From: Accumulibacter sp.
GTDB taxonomy: Bacteria; Pseudomonadota; Gammaproteobacteria; Burkholderiales; Rhodocyclaceae
Assembly (NCBI RefSeq): GCF_029255285.1
Contig: NZ_JAPUVI010000105.1
Coordinates: forward strand, 150,038-214,037
Reading direction: 5' to 3'
Length of the DNA: 64,000 nucleotides
Part shown: piece after piece, positions 1 to 9,288 of the stretch
Layout of the letters: each line of letters opens with the position of its first letter
Numbering within the stretch: the stretch's first letter is position 1
Made by a program: the position numbers and the translations under genes
Notes under the pieces: model-generated
What the model saw: the letters and a program-made list of their open reading frames with translations, nothing else
Told to the model about the DNA's origin: nothing
Database searches by the model: none

Positions 1-725
1 TCGAAGCCCTGCCGGAATGCGTATCGACCAGTACGCTGCTGCTCGAACGCGCCGCCCAGGGCGCCACGACGGGTACGCTGCTGGTTGCCGACCAGCAGAC
101 CGCCGGGCGTGGCCGGCGCGGCCGAAGCTGGCTGTCGTCGCCCGAGGCCAGCCTGACATTTTCGCTGCTCTGGCGTTTCACATGTCCGGTGGCGCAACTG
201 GCGGGCCTGTCGCTGGCGGTCGGCGTCGCCGTGGCGCGCGCGCTCGAGGGTGTCGGCGTCGAGCGCATCGGCCTGAAATGGCCGAACGACATTCTGCTCG
301 ACGGCGGCAAGCTCGGCGGCATCCTGGTCGAACTCGATACCCAGCCGGGGAGCCTGCTGGCGGTGATCGGCATCGGCCTTAACCTGCACCTGCCGGCCGC
401 TGGCGACGAACCGCTGCGGCATCCGCCGGCCGCGCTGTCGCAGGCGCTGTCGCCGCTGCCTGACCGCCATCGGCTGCTGGCGCGGTTGCTGAGCGAGCTG
501 GCGGCCGTGCTGGACGATTTCTCGGCCGGCGGTTTCCCGATATTGCGTGACGAATGGCAGGCGCATCATGTCTGGCAGGATCGTCGGGTGCGCCTGCTCG
601 ACGGTGGCCCTGTGGACCGCGAAGGGATCTGCCTGGGAGCCGACACCGACGGCGCACTGCTGCTGCGGACGCCGGTCGGCGTCGAACGCTGCCTATCCGG
701 CGACCTGTCGCTGCGTAGCGCATGA
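1..725 (+). CDS. birA: Biotin--[acetyl-CoA-carboxylase] ligase, 5' end cut by window
   Basis: Attaches biotin to the biotin carboxyl carrier protein through biotinyl-AMP, in the cytoplasm. The frame is open from base 3, so the gene starts outside the window. Visible are the adenylate-binding loop GRGRRGRSW (about bases 105-131), the KWPND motif (about bases 277-291) and the small C-terminal BPL domain. The N-terminal part, where some BirA proteins carry a DNA-binding HTH, is not in view, so repressor activity cannot be judged. Its TGA overlaps the ATG of coaX (ATGA), so the two cofactor genes are probably translated together. Confidence 0.95.
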   Translation, partial: EALPECVSTSTLLLERAAQGATTGTLLVADQQTAGRGRRGRSWLSSPEASLTFSLLWRFTCPVAQLAGLSLAVGVAVARALEGVGVERIGLKWPNDILLDGGKLGGILVELDTQPGSLLAVIGIGLNLHLPAAGDEPLRHPPAALSQALSPLPDRHRLLARLLSELAAVLDDFSAGGFPILRDEWQAHHVWQDRRVRLLDGGPVDREGICLGADTDGALLLRTPVGVERCLSGDLSLRSA

Positions 726-1441
726 TCGTCGCCATCGACGTCGGCAACAGCCGCCTCAAGTGGGGCGTGCACCACGCGGGCGGCTGGCTGGACAGCGGCG
801 TCCTGGCGACCGCCGACGTCGCCTGGTTGAGCGAGGCGGCCGACGAGTGGCCGGCGGATTCGCCGGTCGTGATCTGCAACGTCGCGGGAGCGGCGGTCGG
901 CGAAACGCTTAGCACCTTGCTGGCGCCACGCCACACTCGGATCACTTTTCTGCACCCCAGTGCTGCCGCCTGTGGCGTACGCAACAGCTACGACTGTCCG
1001 GCGCAGCTCGGTGCCGACCGCTGGGCGGCGTTGATCGGCGCGCGCGCGATGGTCGCCGAGGCCTGCCTGGTGGTCAGTGCCGGAACGGCAACGACCATCG
1101 ACTTGCTCGACGCCGACGGGCTATTTCGCGGCGGCCTGATTCTTCCCGGTTTCGACCTGATGCGCATGGCGCTGGCCAATCATACGGCCCAACTGCCCTT
1201 CGTCGAGGGCGCCTTCCAACGCGAGCCGCGCAATACGCAGGACGCCATCGCCAGCGGCTGCCTGCAAGCACAGCTCGGGGCGATCGAGCGGACGTATACC
1301 ATCATTGCCGGCCAGCCCGGCGCGCGCTGCCTGCTGACCGGCGGGGCGGCCGGGCGGCTGGTGCGCCACTTGAAGATCCCATGCCAGTTGGTGGACAATC
1401 TGATCCTCGACGGGCTGGCACGCTTTGCCGCTTCCCCTTGA
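722..1441 (+). CDS. coaX: Type III pantothenate kinase
   Basis: Phosphorylates pantothenate with ATP in the first step of coenzyme A synthesis. The 239 residues match the usual length of the type III family. The N-terminal phosphate-binding loop DVGNSRLKWG is at residues 6-15, GADRW at 97-101 and the second phosphate loop AGTATTID at 120-127. These are signatures of the ASKHA-fold CoaX family rather than CoaA. The start codon overlaps the birA stop, a pairing common in betaproteobacteria. No unusual residues are seen. Confidence 0.96.
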   Translation: MIVAIDVGNSRLKWGVHHAGGWLDSGVLATADVAWLSEAADEWPADSPVVICNVAGAAVGETLSTLLAPRHTRITFLHPSAAACGVRNSYDCPAQLGADRWAALIGARAMVAEACLVVSAGTATTIDLLDADGLFRGGLILPGFDLMRMALANHTAQLPFVEGAFQREPRNTQDAIASGCLQAQLGAIERTYTIIAGQPGARCLLTGGAAGRLVRHLKIPCQLVDNLILDGLARFAASP

Positions 1442-1478
1442 TCCGCTGCCAGTGCGCCTGCCGACGGGAGGACTATCC

Positions 1479-1883
1479 ATGCCCACGCACCTGTTGACGA
1501 TGCTGCCCGCCTTTCTCGCCTACTTTGCCGTGGCGATCGTCCTGCTGGCGCTGTTTCTGCTCGTTTACCTGAACGTCACACCCTACCACGAGGTGGCTTT
1601 GATCCGTGCCGGCAACACCGCCGCGGCGATCAGCCTGGCCGGCGCGCTATTCGGGTTCGCCATGCCGGTGGCCAATGTCATCGCGCATAGCGATACACTG
1701 GTCGACCTCGCTTCCTGGGGGGCGATCGCCGGCGTCATCCAGATCCTGGCCTATCTGGCGGCCCGGCTGACGCTGCCGCAACTCAACCAGGACATCCCCG
1801 CCGGCAAGACCGCACCGGCCGTATTTCTGGCCGTCGTCTCCCTCAGTGTCGGCCTGATCAACGCCGCCTGCATGACTTATTGA
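1479..1883 (+). CDS. DUF350 family inner-membrane protein
   Basis: A 134-residue protein with four hydrophobic segments (about residues 8-30, 45-65, 72-95 and 110-132). The pattern, and the motif around LIRAGNTAAAISLAGALFGF, fit the DUF350 (YjfL/UPF0719) family. The start chosen is the ATG at 1479, because GGGAGG lies 7 bases upstream at 1466-1471; a longer in-frame reading from 1425 has no such site and starts inside coaX. It is followed by an SPFH protein and a DUF4178 protein, a recurrent set of membrane-stress genes. The molecular function of DUF350 is not established. Confidence 0.85.
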   Translation: MPTHLLTMLPAFLAYFAVAIVLLALFLLVYLNVTPYHEVALIRAGNTAAAISLAGALFGFAMPVANVIAHSDTLVDLASWGAIAGVIQILAYLAARLTLPQLNQDIPAGKTAPAVFLAVVSLSVGLINAACMTY

Positions 1884-1954
1884 TCACCCCCCGCGGTGCG
1901 CGCCTGCCTGATGGCCACCGCGCCCCCACCCACGCTTCCTTTCAGGAGAACGGC

Positions 1955-2968
1955 ATGGCCCTCATGGACTTCATCAGAAAACAATTCATCGATGTCATCC
2001 AGTGGACCGAGGAGGGCGACGGCGTTCTCGCCATGCGCTACCCGATGCAGGATTGCGAAATCCAGTACGGCGCCCAGTTGACCGTGCGCGAGTCGCAAAT
2101 GGCCGTTTTCGTCAACGAGGGGCAGATCGCCGACGTTTTCGGACCTGGCTTGTACAAGCTGACGACACGCACGCTGCCGGTGCTCACCTATCTCAAAAAC
2201 TGGGACAAGCTGTTCGAGTCGCCCTTCAAGTCGGACGTCTATTTCTTCTCTACCCGCCTGCAGCTCGACTGCAAGTGGGGAACGCCGAATCCGATCACCA
2301 TCCGCGACAAGGAATTCGGGATGGTTCGCATGCGTGCCTTCGGCATCTATTCGTACAAGATCGCCGACCCGCGCAAGCTGCACAGCGAGGTTTCCGGGAC
2401 GCGCGAACGCTACACCGTCGCCGACCTCGACGGTCAGTTGCGCAATCTGGTAATCGCTTCGATGACCGATCTGTTCGGCGAATCCGGCGTTCCCTTCATC
2501 GACATGGCGGCCAACCAGGACGAGTTCAGCCGCAGCCTGAAGGACAGGCTGGGACCCGTCTTCGAGCGCTACGGGCTGGCGCTCGACAGTTTCGTCGTAC
2601 AGAACGTCTCGCTGCCGGAGGAACTGCAGAAAGTCCTCGATTCGCGCATCGGCATGAACATGATCGGCGACCTTGGACGCTACACGCAGTACCAGGTGGC
2701 GAACAGCATTCCGCTGGCGGCGCAGAACGAGGGTGGTGTGGCCGGTATCGGTGCCGGTCTCGGCGCCGGACTGGGCATCGGCCAGGCGATGGGTGCGGCG
2801 ATGACGCAGGGCATGCAGGCCGCTGCGCCGGCGTCGCCGGCGGCCGCCGCGAACACCGACGAAATCGTCGCGACGCTCGAAAAGCTGCACGGACTGGTCG
2901 CCAAAGGCGTCCTTTCGCAGGCCGAGTTCGACGCCAAGAAGGCCGAACTGCTGGGTAGGCTGATCTGA
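1955..2968 (+). CDS. SPFH-domain protein with C-terminal SHOCT motif
   Basis: A 337-residue protein of the virion-core/YdjI-like SPFH class. An N-terminal beta-rich segment leads into the SPFH domain (about residues 25-240). A glycine/alanine-rich linker follows (about 258-285), then a short SHOCT-type helical hairpin near residues 303-336. The start at 1955 is preceded by AGGAGA at 1944-1949; the upstream in-frame ATG at 1880 has no good ribosome site. SPFH proteins form membrane-associated oligomers, and SHOCT motifs are thought to mediate oligomerisation. It probably acts with the DUF350 and DUF4178 products beside it; the exact role is unknown. Confidence 0.85.
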   Translation: MALMDFIRKQFIDVIQWTEEGDGVLAMRYPMQDCEIQYGAQLTVRESQMAVFVNEGQIADVFGPGLYKLTTRTLPVLTYLKNWDKLFESPFKSDVYFFSTRLQLDCKWGTPNPITIRDKEFGMVRMRAFGIYSYKIADPRKLHSEVSGTRERYTVADLDGQLRNLVIASMTDLFGESGVPFIDMAANQDEFSRSLKDRLGPVFERYGLALDSFVVQNVSLPEELQKVLDSRIGMNMIGDLGRYTQYQVANSIPLAAQNEGGVAGIGAGLGAGLGIGQAMGAAMTQGMQAAAPASPAAAANTDEIVATLEKLHGLVAKGVLSQAEFDAKKAELLGRLI

Positions 2969-3021
2969 CCCGGCGTGCCGGGTGACACCGCGGCGCTGGC
3001 GCCCTCGGCCACAGGCCCGTC

Positions 3022-4926
3022 GTGAAAAGAGCCACCTGTCCGTCCTGCGGCGCGCCAGTCCTTTTCCGCGCGGCGACGTCGATCTACGTCGTCTGCGATT
3101 TCTGTCGCAGCACTTTGCTGCGCCGCGGCGAGGATCTGAAGAACCTCGGCCGGATGGCCGACCTGCTCGAAGACACCTCGCGCCTCCAGATCGCTAGTCA
3201 GGGAACTTTCCGCGGCCGGCACTTCCTCGTGGTCGGCCGTATCCAGTTGCACTACGATGCCGGCTTCTGGAACGAGTGGCACATCCTGTTCGACGATGGC
3301 CGCAGCGCGTGGTTGGCCGAAGCGGCCGGCGAGTACATCGTAAGCGCCCAGGTCGAGGTCCGCCAGCCTTTGCCGGCCTTCGCCGATCTGGCGCCCGAGA
3401 TGGCGGTGAACATCGACGGCCGGCGCTTCACGGTGACCGACCTCGAAACCGCACGCTGCATCGCCGGCGAAGGCGAGCTGCCGTTCCGCGTCGCTGCCGG
3501 CTACGAGGTCAACACGGTCGACCTGCGCAGTGCCGATCGTTTCGCGACCATCGACTACAGCGAAACGCCACCGCTGGTGTTCGTCGGCCAGCCGGTGAGC
3601 TTCGCCGACCTCAAGCTGGAAAATCTGAAAGCGGTGGCCGGGCCGTCAGGCGACGCGGTGCCGCAGGTCGGCGCGCGGGTTTTCGCCTGTCCGCACTGTG
3701 CCTCGCCGCTGCAAATCCATTCGCCGGCCATCCAAAGCATCGCCTGCGACGCCTGCGGCTCGATCGTCGGCGTCGATAATGAGAACGTCAAGCTGCTTAT
3801 GAGGGCGGCGCAGGCGCTGCGCGAAACGCCCTGGCTGCCGCTCGGCAGCCAGGGCCGCCTGCAGGGCGTCGATTGGCTGGTGATCGGTTTCCTGCGCCGC
3901 AGCACGAGCTCGGCCGGCCAGGACTACGTGTGGTCGGAATATCTTTTGTTCAACGCGCAGGACGGCTTCGCCTGGCTGATCGAGGATCAGGGTCACTGGA
4001 ATTTCGCGCGCACGCTCGCCAACCCTCCGTCGGTCAGCCGCGGGCAGGCGAAGTTCAAGTACGAGGGGAAGGAGTTCAAGCTTTTCAACAGCGGCCAGGC
4101 CGAGGTGACCTATGTCGTCGGCGAGTTCTACTGGCGAGTCAGCGTCGGCGAGAGCTGCGCGGTGGACGACTATGTCTGCCCGCCCTTGATGCTGTCGCGC
4201 GAAGTGACGGCCAAGGAGGCGAGCTGGTCGCGCGCCGAATATCTTGCGGCAGCGGAGGTCGGCGCAGCTTTTCAGATCAAGGCGTCGCCGCCGCAACAGA
4301 CCGGCGTCTATGCCAACCAGCCGAACCCGCTGACGGAAACGCATCGTCGCACGTGTCGCCTGTTCTGGCAGTTCGCTTTGGCGGCAACCATCGTGCAAAT
4401 GGCTTTTGCCTTTATATTCGCTTCACAGCTGGTGCTTCGCCAGCAGATGGTGCTCTCGCCGCAGAACGACGAAGCGACCCTGACCAGCCAGGAGTTCGTC
4501 CTCGAGAGGCGCGCCCGAGCGCTGCTCGTCAGGCACGCCACCGACGTCAGCAACAACTGGTTGTCGCTCGACACGACGCTGATCGAAAAGAATCGTGGCG
4601 ACGCCTACCACGGCGAACAGGAAGTCAGCCACTACGAGGGGGTGGACGAGGGCGAGAGCTGGTCCGAAGGGTCGCGGTCCGACGAGATGGTCTTCAAGGA
4701 CGTGCCGCCGGGGACCTATTACCTCGTCGTCGAGTACGAATTGGGAACCGACAACGCGATGGCCGTGGTCGACAAGCTGGAGGTCGTCCGCAATCCGGCG
4801 GCGTGGTCCAACTTCGTGCTGCTGCTGGTCTTTCTGGCCATTTTCCCGCTCGTCTCTCGCTGGCGGCGCAACGCGCTCGAAGCTCGGCGCTGGAGCGAGA
4901 GCGACCTCGGGACGAAGGACGATTGA
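3022..4926 (+). CDS. Tandem DUF4178 protein with two zinc ribbons and membrane anchors
   Basis: A 634-residue protein. It opens with a zinc ribbon (CPSC near residue 6, CDFC near 26), then a DUF4178 beta-barrel-like domain (about 55-200). A second ribbon (CPHC near residue 223, CDAC near 242) precedes a second DUF4178 copy (about 265-410). Hydrophobic segments lie near residues 450-472 and 598-612, so a region of about 125 residues between them is probably on the other face of the membrane. The internal duplication is plain from the repeated order ribbon-DUF4178. DUF4178 proteins commonly sit with DUF350 and SPFH genes, as here, but their biochemical role is unknown. Confidence 0.85.
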   Translation: MKRATCPSCGAPVLFRAATSIYVVCDFCRSTLLRRGEDLKNLGRMADLLEDTSRLQIASQGTFRGRHFLVVGRIQLHYDAGFWNEWHILFDDGRSAWLAEAAGEYIVSAQVEVRQPLPAFADLAPEMAVNIDGRRFTVTDLETARCIAGEGELPFRVAAGYEVNTVDLRSADRFATIDYSETPPLVFVGQPVSFADLKLENLKAVAGPSGDAVPQVGARVFACPHCASPLQIHSPAIQSIACDACGSIVGVDNENVKLLMRAAQALRETPWLPLGSQGRLQGVDWLVIGFLRRSTSSAGQDYVWSEYLLFNAQDGFAWLIEDQGHWNFARTLANPPSVSRGQAKFKYEGKEFKLFNSGQAEVTYVVGEFYWRVSVGESCAVDDYVCPPLMLSREVTAKEASWSRAEYLAAAEVGAAFQIKASPPQQTGVYANQPNPLTETHRRTCRLFWQFALAATIVQMAFAFIFASQLVLRQQMVLSPQNDEATLTSQEFVLERRARALLVRHATDVSNNWLSLDTTLIEKNRGDAYHGEQEVSHYEGVDEGESWSEGSRSDEMVFKDVPPGTYYLVVEYELGTDNAMAVVDKLEVVRNPAAWSNFVLLLVFLAIFPLVSRWRRNALEARRWSESDLGTKDD

Positions 4927-4927
4927 G

Positions 4928-5074
4928 ATGATCAAAACCAACTGGATTGCCGGCCTGCTGGCGATCGCGCTTTTTGGCAATGCACAGTACCAGGGATGGA
5001 GCCTATTCGACCGCGAAGCCGCGGCCTCGAGCACGCGCGCCGCCGGCAGCGGTAGCCGCAGCTACCACAAATAA
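4928..5074 (+). CDS. 48-residue predicted membrane or exported microprotein
   Basis: The ORF begins one base after the DUF4178 stop and encodes 48 residues. The N-terminal half is a hydrophobic helix (about residues 5-18) after a Lys at position 3. The C-terminal half is Ser/Ala/Arg-rich and ends in SYHK. Tight coupling to the DUF4178 gene, a separate stop before the convergent HD-GYP gene, and the signal- or anchor-like start support a real gene. No family is recognised. It may be the last member of the DUF350-SPFH-DUF4178 module. Confidence 0.6.
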   Translation: MIKTNWIAGLLAIALFGNAQYQGWSLFDREAAASSTRAAGSGSRSYHK

Positions 5075-5099
5075 CCGTTGCTCACCGACGGGCAGCGAG

Positions 5100-6341
5100 T
5101 CAGGACGAGGGAGCGGCCGGCAGGCCCGACCAGATCTCGTTCAGATCGGGGAAGTTCCACTTGGCCGGGTCTTCGCGGCCGACGATCTTGAAAGGACAGC
5201 GCGGGCGCGCGAAGTCGATGATCTCGGGCAGGAGGCGAGCGTTGGAACGGGTCGAGAAAAAGACCTTGACGCGCGGCTGGAGCAGCGACTTGTCGCTCTG
5301 CTCGGTGACGACGCCCAGGCGGCCGCAGCTCAGCAAGACCAGCGAACCGATCGGATAAATGCCGACGCTCTTGACGAAGGCCTGAAAAATCTTCGGCTCG
5401 AAATGCCCGCCGCTCCATTCGGCCATCCGGCGCAGCGATTCGGCCGGGCACCAGCCAGCCTTGTAAGGCCGGTTCGAGGTGATCGCGTCGTAGACGTCGC
5501 ACACCGCTCCCATCTTGGCGAACAGGCTGATCTGCCCGCTGGCCAAGCCTTTCGGGTAGCCCGAACCGTCGGCCTTCTCGTGGTGGTGCAGAACGACATC
5601 GAGCGCCACAGCGTCGGCGCCTTTGCCCTCGAGCAGCATCCGGTGTCCTTCTTCGGGGTGCGACTTGACGATCGCGAATTCCTCTTCGGTCAGCCTGCCG
5701 GGCTTGTTGAGCACTTCGAGCGGCAGCGCTGCCTTGCCCAGATCGTGCAGGAGGCCGGCAATTCCCGCCGAGCGCGTCTGGCCTTCGTCGAGCCCGAGCT
5801 GCCTGGACAAGGCGATCATCAGCGCGCAGACGGCGACCGAATGCATGTAGGTGTAATCGTCGGCCGTCTTCAGACGGGCCAGGCTGATCAGCGCGCCGGG
5901 GTTACGGCTGACCGAGTCGGCGATTTCGTCAACCATGCGTTGCGCCCCACTGGTATCGACGACCCGCCCCATACGCGCTTCCTCGAACATCGCGGTAACG
6001 GCCTGGCGCGACTTGGCGACGATCTTTGCCGCCCGTGAAAACTCGACTGTGCTCGGAACGCGCTCGGTCTGCCGCTCTTCCCAGGCGGCGGCATCGAGTT
6101 CGGCATTGACCTCGGCGTCGGATTCGGTGGCCGAAGCGACCGCCGTGTCCGGTGCCACGTCGAGCCCCTTGCGGCAATCGATCCACACTTCCGCGATGCG
6201 GCTGGCACGAATCGCTTCGATGTCCTGCGGATCTTTGAGCACGAAGGAGGTACGCCAGAAAGGGTGATCCAGCCAGGAACCGCAAAAGCCTTTCAGGTAC
6301 ATGCCGAGGGTAAGTTGTTGAACGCTGATTCGCTTGAGCAT
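5100..6341 (-). CDS. HD-GYP c-di-GMP phosphodiesterase with DUF3391 domain
   Basis: Expected to hydrolyse cyclic di-GMP and so affect motility and biofilm formation. Of 413 residues, the first 65 or so fit DUF3391. The HD-GYP domain follows at about 150-340, with HD at 199-200, HHHEKADGSGYP at 252-263 (GYP at 261-263) and the intervening metal-ligand histidines. All catalytic signature residues seen are intact. The protein has no membrane segment. It converges with the DUF4178 operon, leaving only 25 bases between the stops. Flagellar genes at 33-39 kb give it a plausible target process. Confidence 0.93.
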   Translation of the reverse strand: MLKRISVQQLTLGMYLKGFCGSWLDHPFWRTSFVLKDPQDIEAIRASRIAEVWIDCRKGLDVAPDTAVASATESDAEVNAELDAAAWEERQTERVPSTVEFSRAAKIVAKSRQAVTAMFEEARMGRVVDTSGAQRMVDEIADSVSRNPGALISLARLKTADDYTYMHSVAVCALMIALSRQLGLDEGQTRSAGIAGLLHDLGKAALPLEVLNKPGRLTEEEFAIVKSHPEEGHRMLLEGKGADAVALDVVLHHHEKADGSGYPKGLASGQISLFAKMGAVCDVYDAITSNRPYKAGWCPAESLRRMAEWSGGHFEPKIFQAFVKSVGIYPIGSLVLLSCGRLGVVTEQSDKSLLQPRVKVFFSTRSNARLLPEIIDFARPRCPFKIVGREDPAKWNFPDLNEIWSGLPAAPSS

Positions 6342-6556
6342 GGCAGGTTCGCGCGCGACGCGCCAGAATGGCGATGCACCAAGTCTACACCGGCTCCTAC
6401 CGCGTGTAGCGGCGGTCGTCGATCGAATCGCTGCTGTTCACCGGACATCCGAAGCACGGATGGCGGAACCCTCGATCTTCCTCGCCCAGGCTCGAGCGCG
6501 TGACGGCATCGCCTCGGCAGTCGGTCCCATGTTCCCGGGCATTGGCGAGAATGGCA

Positions 6557-7138
6557 TCAAGGCGACGTCTTGATGACGGCGCTCTTGGCGATCGCTTCGA
6601 CACGGTCTCTGTGGCGAGGGAAAAATGTCAGCCGCGGCGCCTGGTAGATCATTGCAAAAAGCTCGCCACGGTCGACGGCCCCGAAGCCGATGCCTCGCTG
6701 CTGGACGTTATCCACCTTGCGGGTTCGCTCGTACTCGAAGCGAAAACCCTTGACGCCTCCGAAGGGGTATGGTTCGAGTTGCCGCAGCTTGAAGCTGGAA
6801 CCATCGCGGGTCATTACGCCTTCGAACATCGCAACGACTTCTTCGATCTGCATGCGGCTGCGGAAGACGATGTCCTTCTTCTGGCTGCCCACCGGATTCC
6901 CCGGATGCATTGCCTGGCCGTCCTTGACGCCGCTGTAGATGAGGAACTCGTCGACCGTCACCCCTTCCATCGTCCATATCTGCGCGGGCTTGATGGTCGG
7001 GTAATCCAGGTGGTTCCAGTTGCCCGAGATATCGACCGTCAGGCGATCGCCGAGGGCGCGACTGCCGGCTTCGATCTTCTTGACGCTGGCGCAGGCGGAG
7101 AGCAGCACGACCAGCGCGACGACGCACAACTTGCTCAT
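6557..7138 (-). CDS. Hypothetical lipoprotein
   Basis: A 193-residue predicted lipoprotein. A short hydrophobic signal ends in the lipobox LLSAC, with the acylated Cys near residue 16. The mature part is a soluble domain without a family I recognise. It is the last gene of a three-gene operon: its ATG overlaps the stop of the M48 peptidase gene by 4 bases. The context suggests an envelope protein working with that peptidase. Confidence 0.8.
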   Translation of the reverse strand: MSKLCVVALVVLLSACASVKKIEAGSRALGDRLTVDISGNWNHLDYPTIKPAQIWTMEGVTVDEFLIYSGVKDGQAMHPGNPVGSQKKDIVFRSRMQIEEVVAMFEGVMTRDGSSFKLRQLEPYPFGGVKGFRFEYERTRKVDNVQQRGIGFGAVDRGELFAMIYQAPRLTFFPRHRDRVEAIAKSAVIKTSP

Positions 7139-8295
7139 TGACGGAGTTCCGCGACATAGGTTCTGATCAGCGCGGCGTCGGGTGCGTTGGGCGCGAGCGC
7201 GAGATAGCGGTCGAGCGCTTCGACCGCGTCGGCCTGCTGACCGAGCTGACGGCTGGCCAGGCCGATGCCTCGAAAAGCCTGCGCTGGAGGATCGGTCGAT
7301 TGGCTGGCGCGGCGGTAATCGGCCAGCGCCAGTTCCAGATCTCCCGTCTCGCCGCGCAGACGATAGACGTCGCCGCGATAGAGGTGCATCAGGCTTGTGG
7401 CGTCCTGGCGGGCCATCAGTCGCGATAACAGGGCAAGGCTCTCCGCGTGCTGCCCTCTTTTCACCTCGTCCTGCAGCCAGTCGTCGAGAAAGCGCTGCGT
7501 GTTCAGGACAAAGGCCTCATTGGCGTCGCTGCCGCCAGGCATCGCTTCGGCATAGCGAGCCAGCGCCTCACGGCGCTCGGGTGGTGCGGGATGCGTGGCC
7601 AACAACGGATTGCGCCACTCCGGACCCTGCCCCTGTCCCGCTTTCAGTTCGTCGAGCAGGTTGCCCCAAACCCGAGCCGCTTCCGCCACGTCATAGCCGG
7701 CTCGATACATCAGAAACGCTCCGATGCGATCGGCTTCGCGCTCGTGATCCCGACTGTAGGCAAAGGCGCTGGCCAGCACGGCCAATTGCCCAACGGCACC
7801 GGCCAGCCCGAAAAGCCCGAGAAACTGGCTGAAAGCGGATTTCGCCCGGATGTCGCGCAAGCGGTCGACGGAGTGGCGTTGCAGGTAGTGGCCGATTTCA
7901 TGTCCGACGATAGCCGCCAACTGCGCCTCGTTCTCGACTCGCAGCAGCAGGCCCGTCCCCAGTTGCAGCAGGCCGTTGGGAGCCATGCTGGCGTTGAACA
8001 CGGGAGTGCGCACCAGATGCACCCGGATATCCGGGCAATGTTCGCCACCGAGTCGGCAAGCCACCGTCTGCAGGTAGGTCGTCAGCTTCGCGTCGGAAAC
8101 GACGAACGGGCTCCGCCGCAGCTTCCGTTCTTCGCGCTCCATCATCGCCCATAGCCCACCTTCGTCGGAAGCCACTTCGGGTCGCGTCAGACGTTCCGGA
8201 ACCTCGTAGTCGAACGTCGTCTCCGCCCAGCCCCGGTGCGTCAGCGCACTGGCACAGCAGGCGGCACCGGCCGCGAGCAGGCGCCGCCGGTTCAT
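7135..8295 (-). CDS. M48 family metallopeptidase with C-terminal TPR-like region
   Basis: A 386-residue exported peptidase. The N-terminus carries RRR and a hydrophobic stretch ending near AWAE-like residues 20-25, compatible with Sec or Tat export. The zinc-binding motif HEIGH is at residues 132-136, and a third ligand is expected in the later EADRIG segment. Residues from about 290 onward look like TPR helices, as in BepA-type periplasmic proteases that monitor outer-membrane assembly. It overlaps both neighbours by 4 bases, so the three products are probably made together. Role in envelope quality control is inference. Confidence 0.88.
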   Translation of the reverse strand: MNRRRLLAAGAACCASALTHRGWAETTFDYEVPERLTRPEVASDEGGLWAMMEREERKLRRSPFVVSDAKLTTYLQTVACRLGGEHCPDIRVHLVRTPVFNASMAPNGLLQLGTGLLLRVENEAQLAAIVGHEIGHYLQRHSVDRLRDIRAKSAFSQFLGLFGLAGAVGQLAVLASAFAYSRDHEREADRIGAFLMYRAGYDVAEAARVWGNLLDELKAGQGQGPEWRNPLLATHPAPPERREALARYAEAMPGGSDANEAFVLNTQRFLDDWLQDEVKRGQHAESLALLSRLMARQDATSLMHLYRGDVYRLRGETGDLELALADYRRASQSTDPPAQAFRGIGLASRQLGQQADAVEALDRYLALAPNAPDAALIRTYVAELRQ

Positions 8296-8999
8296 TGCGT
8301 GGTCGGAAAGTTGTTCAGCAGCGCGGAAACCACGTTCGCCGCCGGCTCGGCTTCGCGCAGGTCGCCCGTACGACGCGCGATCTGGTTGAACCAGAGCACC
8401 TGGCCACTACGCAGGTCGACCAGCGAGGCGTAGCCGACCTGAATCCCGCCCGGGATGCCGACACCAAGCAGCGCCAAAGCCACCATGGCCACCTTGCGCT
8501 CGGCGCTCGCGTAACTGTCACGCATCCAGATGAACAAGGCATAGTCGCCACCCGTTGCGGCATGAATCGGCAACACGGCCTCATCGAGCGACCAGTCCAG
8601 TTTGCCCTCCTTGGTCGGCAACGTATGGTTGAGGCCCCCCAGGTGATGAATGGCGATCGAACGAGCAACCGCGGCCTGCAGCGTATTGACCTCAGCCAGG
8701 GCGTCGGCTTCGTCCTCGGCCAGCCTCCGGACCTCAAGGCCAAGCACGGCAGCCTTCGCGCTTAGCGCGCTGTGAACGTGTTGCTGCGCGGCTTCCGTCC
8801 AATCCGCCCGCGGTTCGGTGACACCACCTGCCGACAAAGACAGCAACTCGATGTCCGGCGGCATGACGACAAGCAACGCCCCCTTGGGCAGCCCCGAAAA
8901 CCCGTCAGCCAAGTTTCTCGGCTCCGCCCGCAGGGCACCCACCCCGAGCACGGTCAGGGCAAGCACGGCGCAGGCGAAACGCCATGGTCCTAGTCTCAT
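8292..8999 (-). CDS. Hypothetical exported protein, first gene of M48 operon
   Basis: A 235-residue protein read from the ATG at 8999, which starts with a typical signal peptide (MRLGPWRF, then a hydrophobic run to about residue 27). A longer reading from 9041 would start inside the promoter and is rejected. No family is recognised. The chain has a second hydrophobic, Gly-rich stretch near residues 175-200. It precedes and overlaps the M48 peptidase gene by 4 bases, so it probably belongs to the same envelope function. Confidence 0.75.
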   Translation of the reverse strand: MRLGPWRFACAVLALTVLGVGALRAEPRNLADGFSGLPKGALLVVMPPDIELLSLSAGGVTEPRADWTEAAQQHVHSALSAKAAVLGLEVRRLAEDEADALAEVNTLQAAVARSIAIHHLGGLNHTLPTKEGKLDWSLDEAVLPIHAATGGDYALFIWMRDSYASAERKVAMVALALLGVGIPGGIQVGYASLVDLRSGQVLWFNQIARRTGDLREAEPAANVVSALLNNFPTTQ

Positions 9000-9031
9000 C
9001 GTCCCTCTACCCACCCCAACAACGGCGGTCG

Positions 9032-9060
9032 AAAATGACATAACGACGAGCGCTAGTCAA
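9032..9060 (-). promoter_or_regulatory. Sigma70-type promoter of the M48 operon
   Basis: On the minus strand TTGACT (9060-9055) is followed after 17 bases by CATTTT (9037-9032). It lies 33 bases upstream of the chosen ATG at 8999. The -35 box matches five of six consensus bases and the spacing is ideal, but the -10 box is weak. Confidence 0.5.
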
Positions 9061-9288
9061 GCGCCGCCCAACTATCGTGTCGGGAACCGGTAAGCTGTCC
9101 GGGTTCTGCCAAATGACTGGTCAGCGCTGGGATTTTAAAGGACCGACTGCCGCGGGAACTGGCGCCGAGGGGGTAACCGAGCTGGCGCGCGCCATCCGCC
9201 GCCACCGCTCGAGACAGGGAAATCGGACAAGTCATGTGCCACGGAAGCGGACAGTTCCATTGGTTGCCAACAATCAAGATCCTGGGTG
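9061..9288. other. Intergenic, nothing recognised
   Basis: About 230 bases between the divergent M48 operon promoter and the tRNA-Thr promoter. No credible ORF, repeat or strong hairpin was seen. Short open frames here have no ribosome-binding site and atypical composition. Confidence 0.5.
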
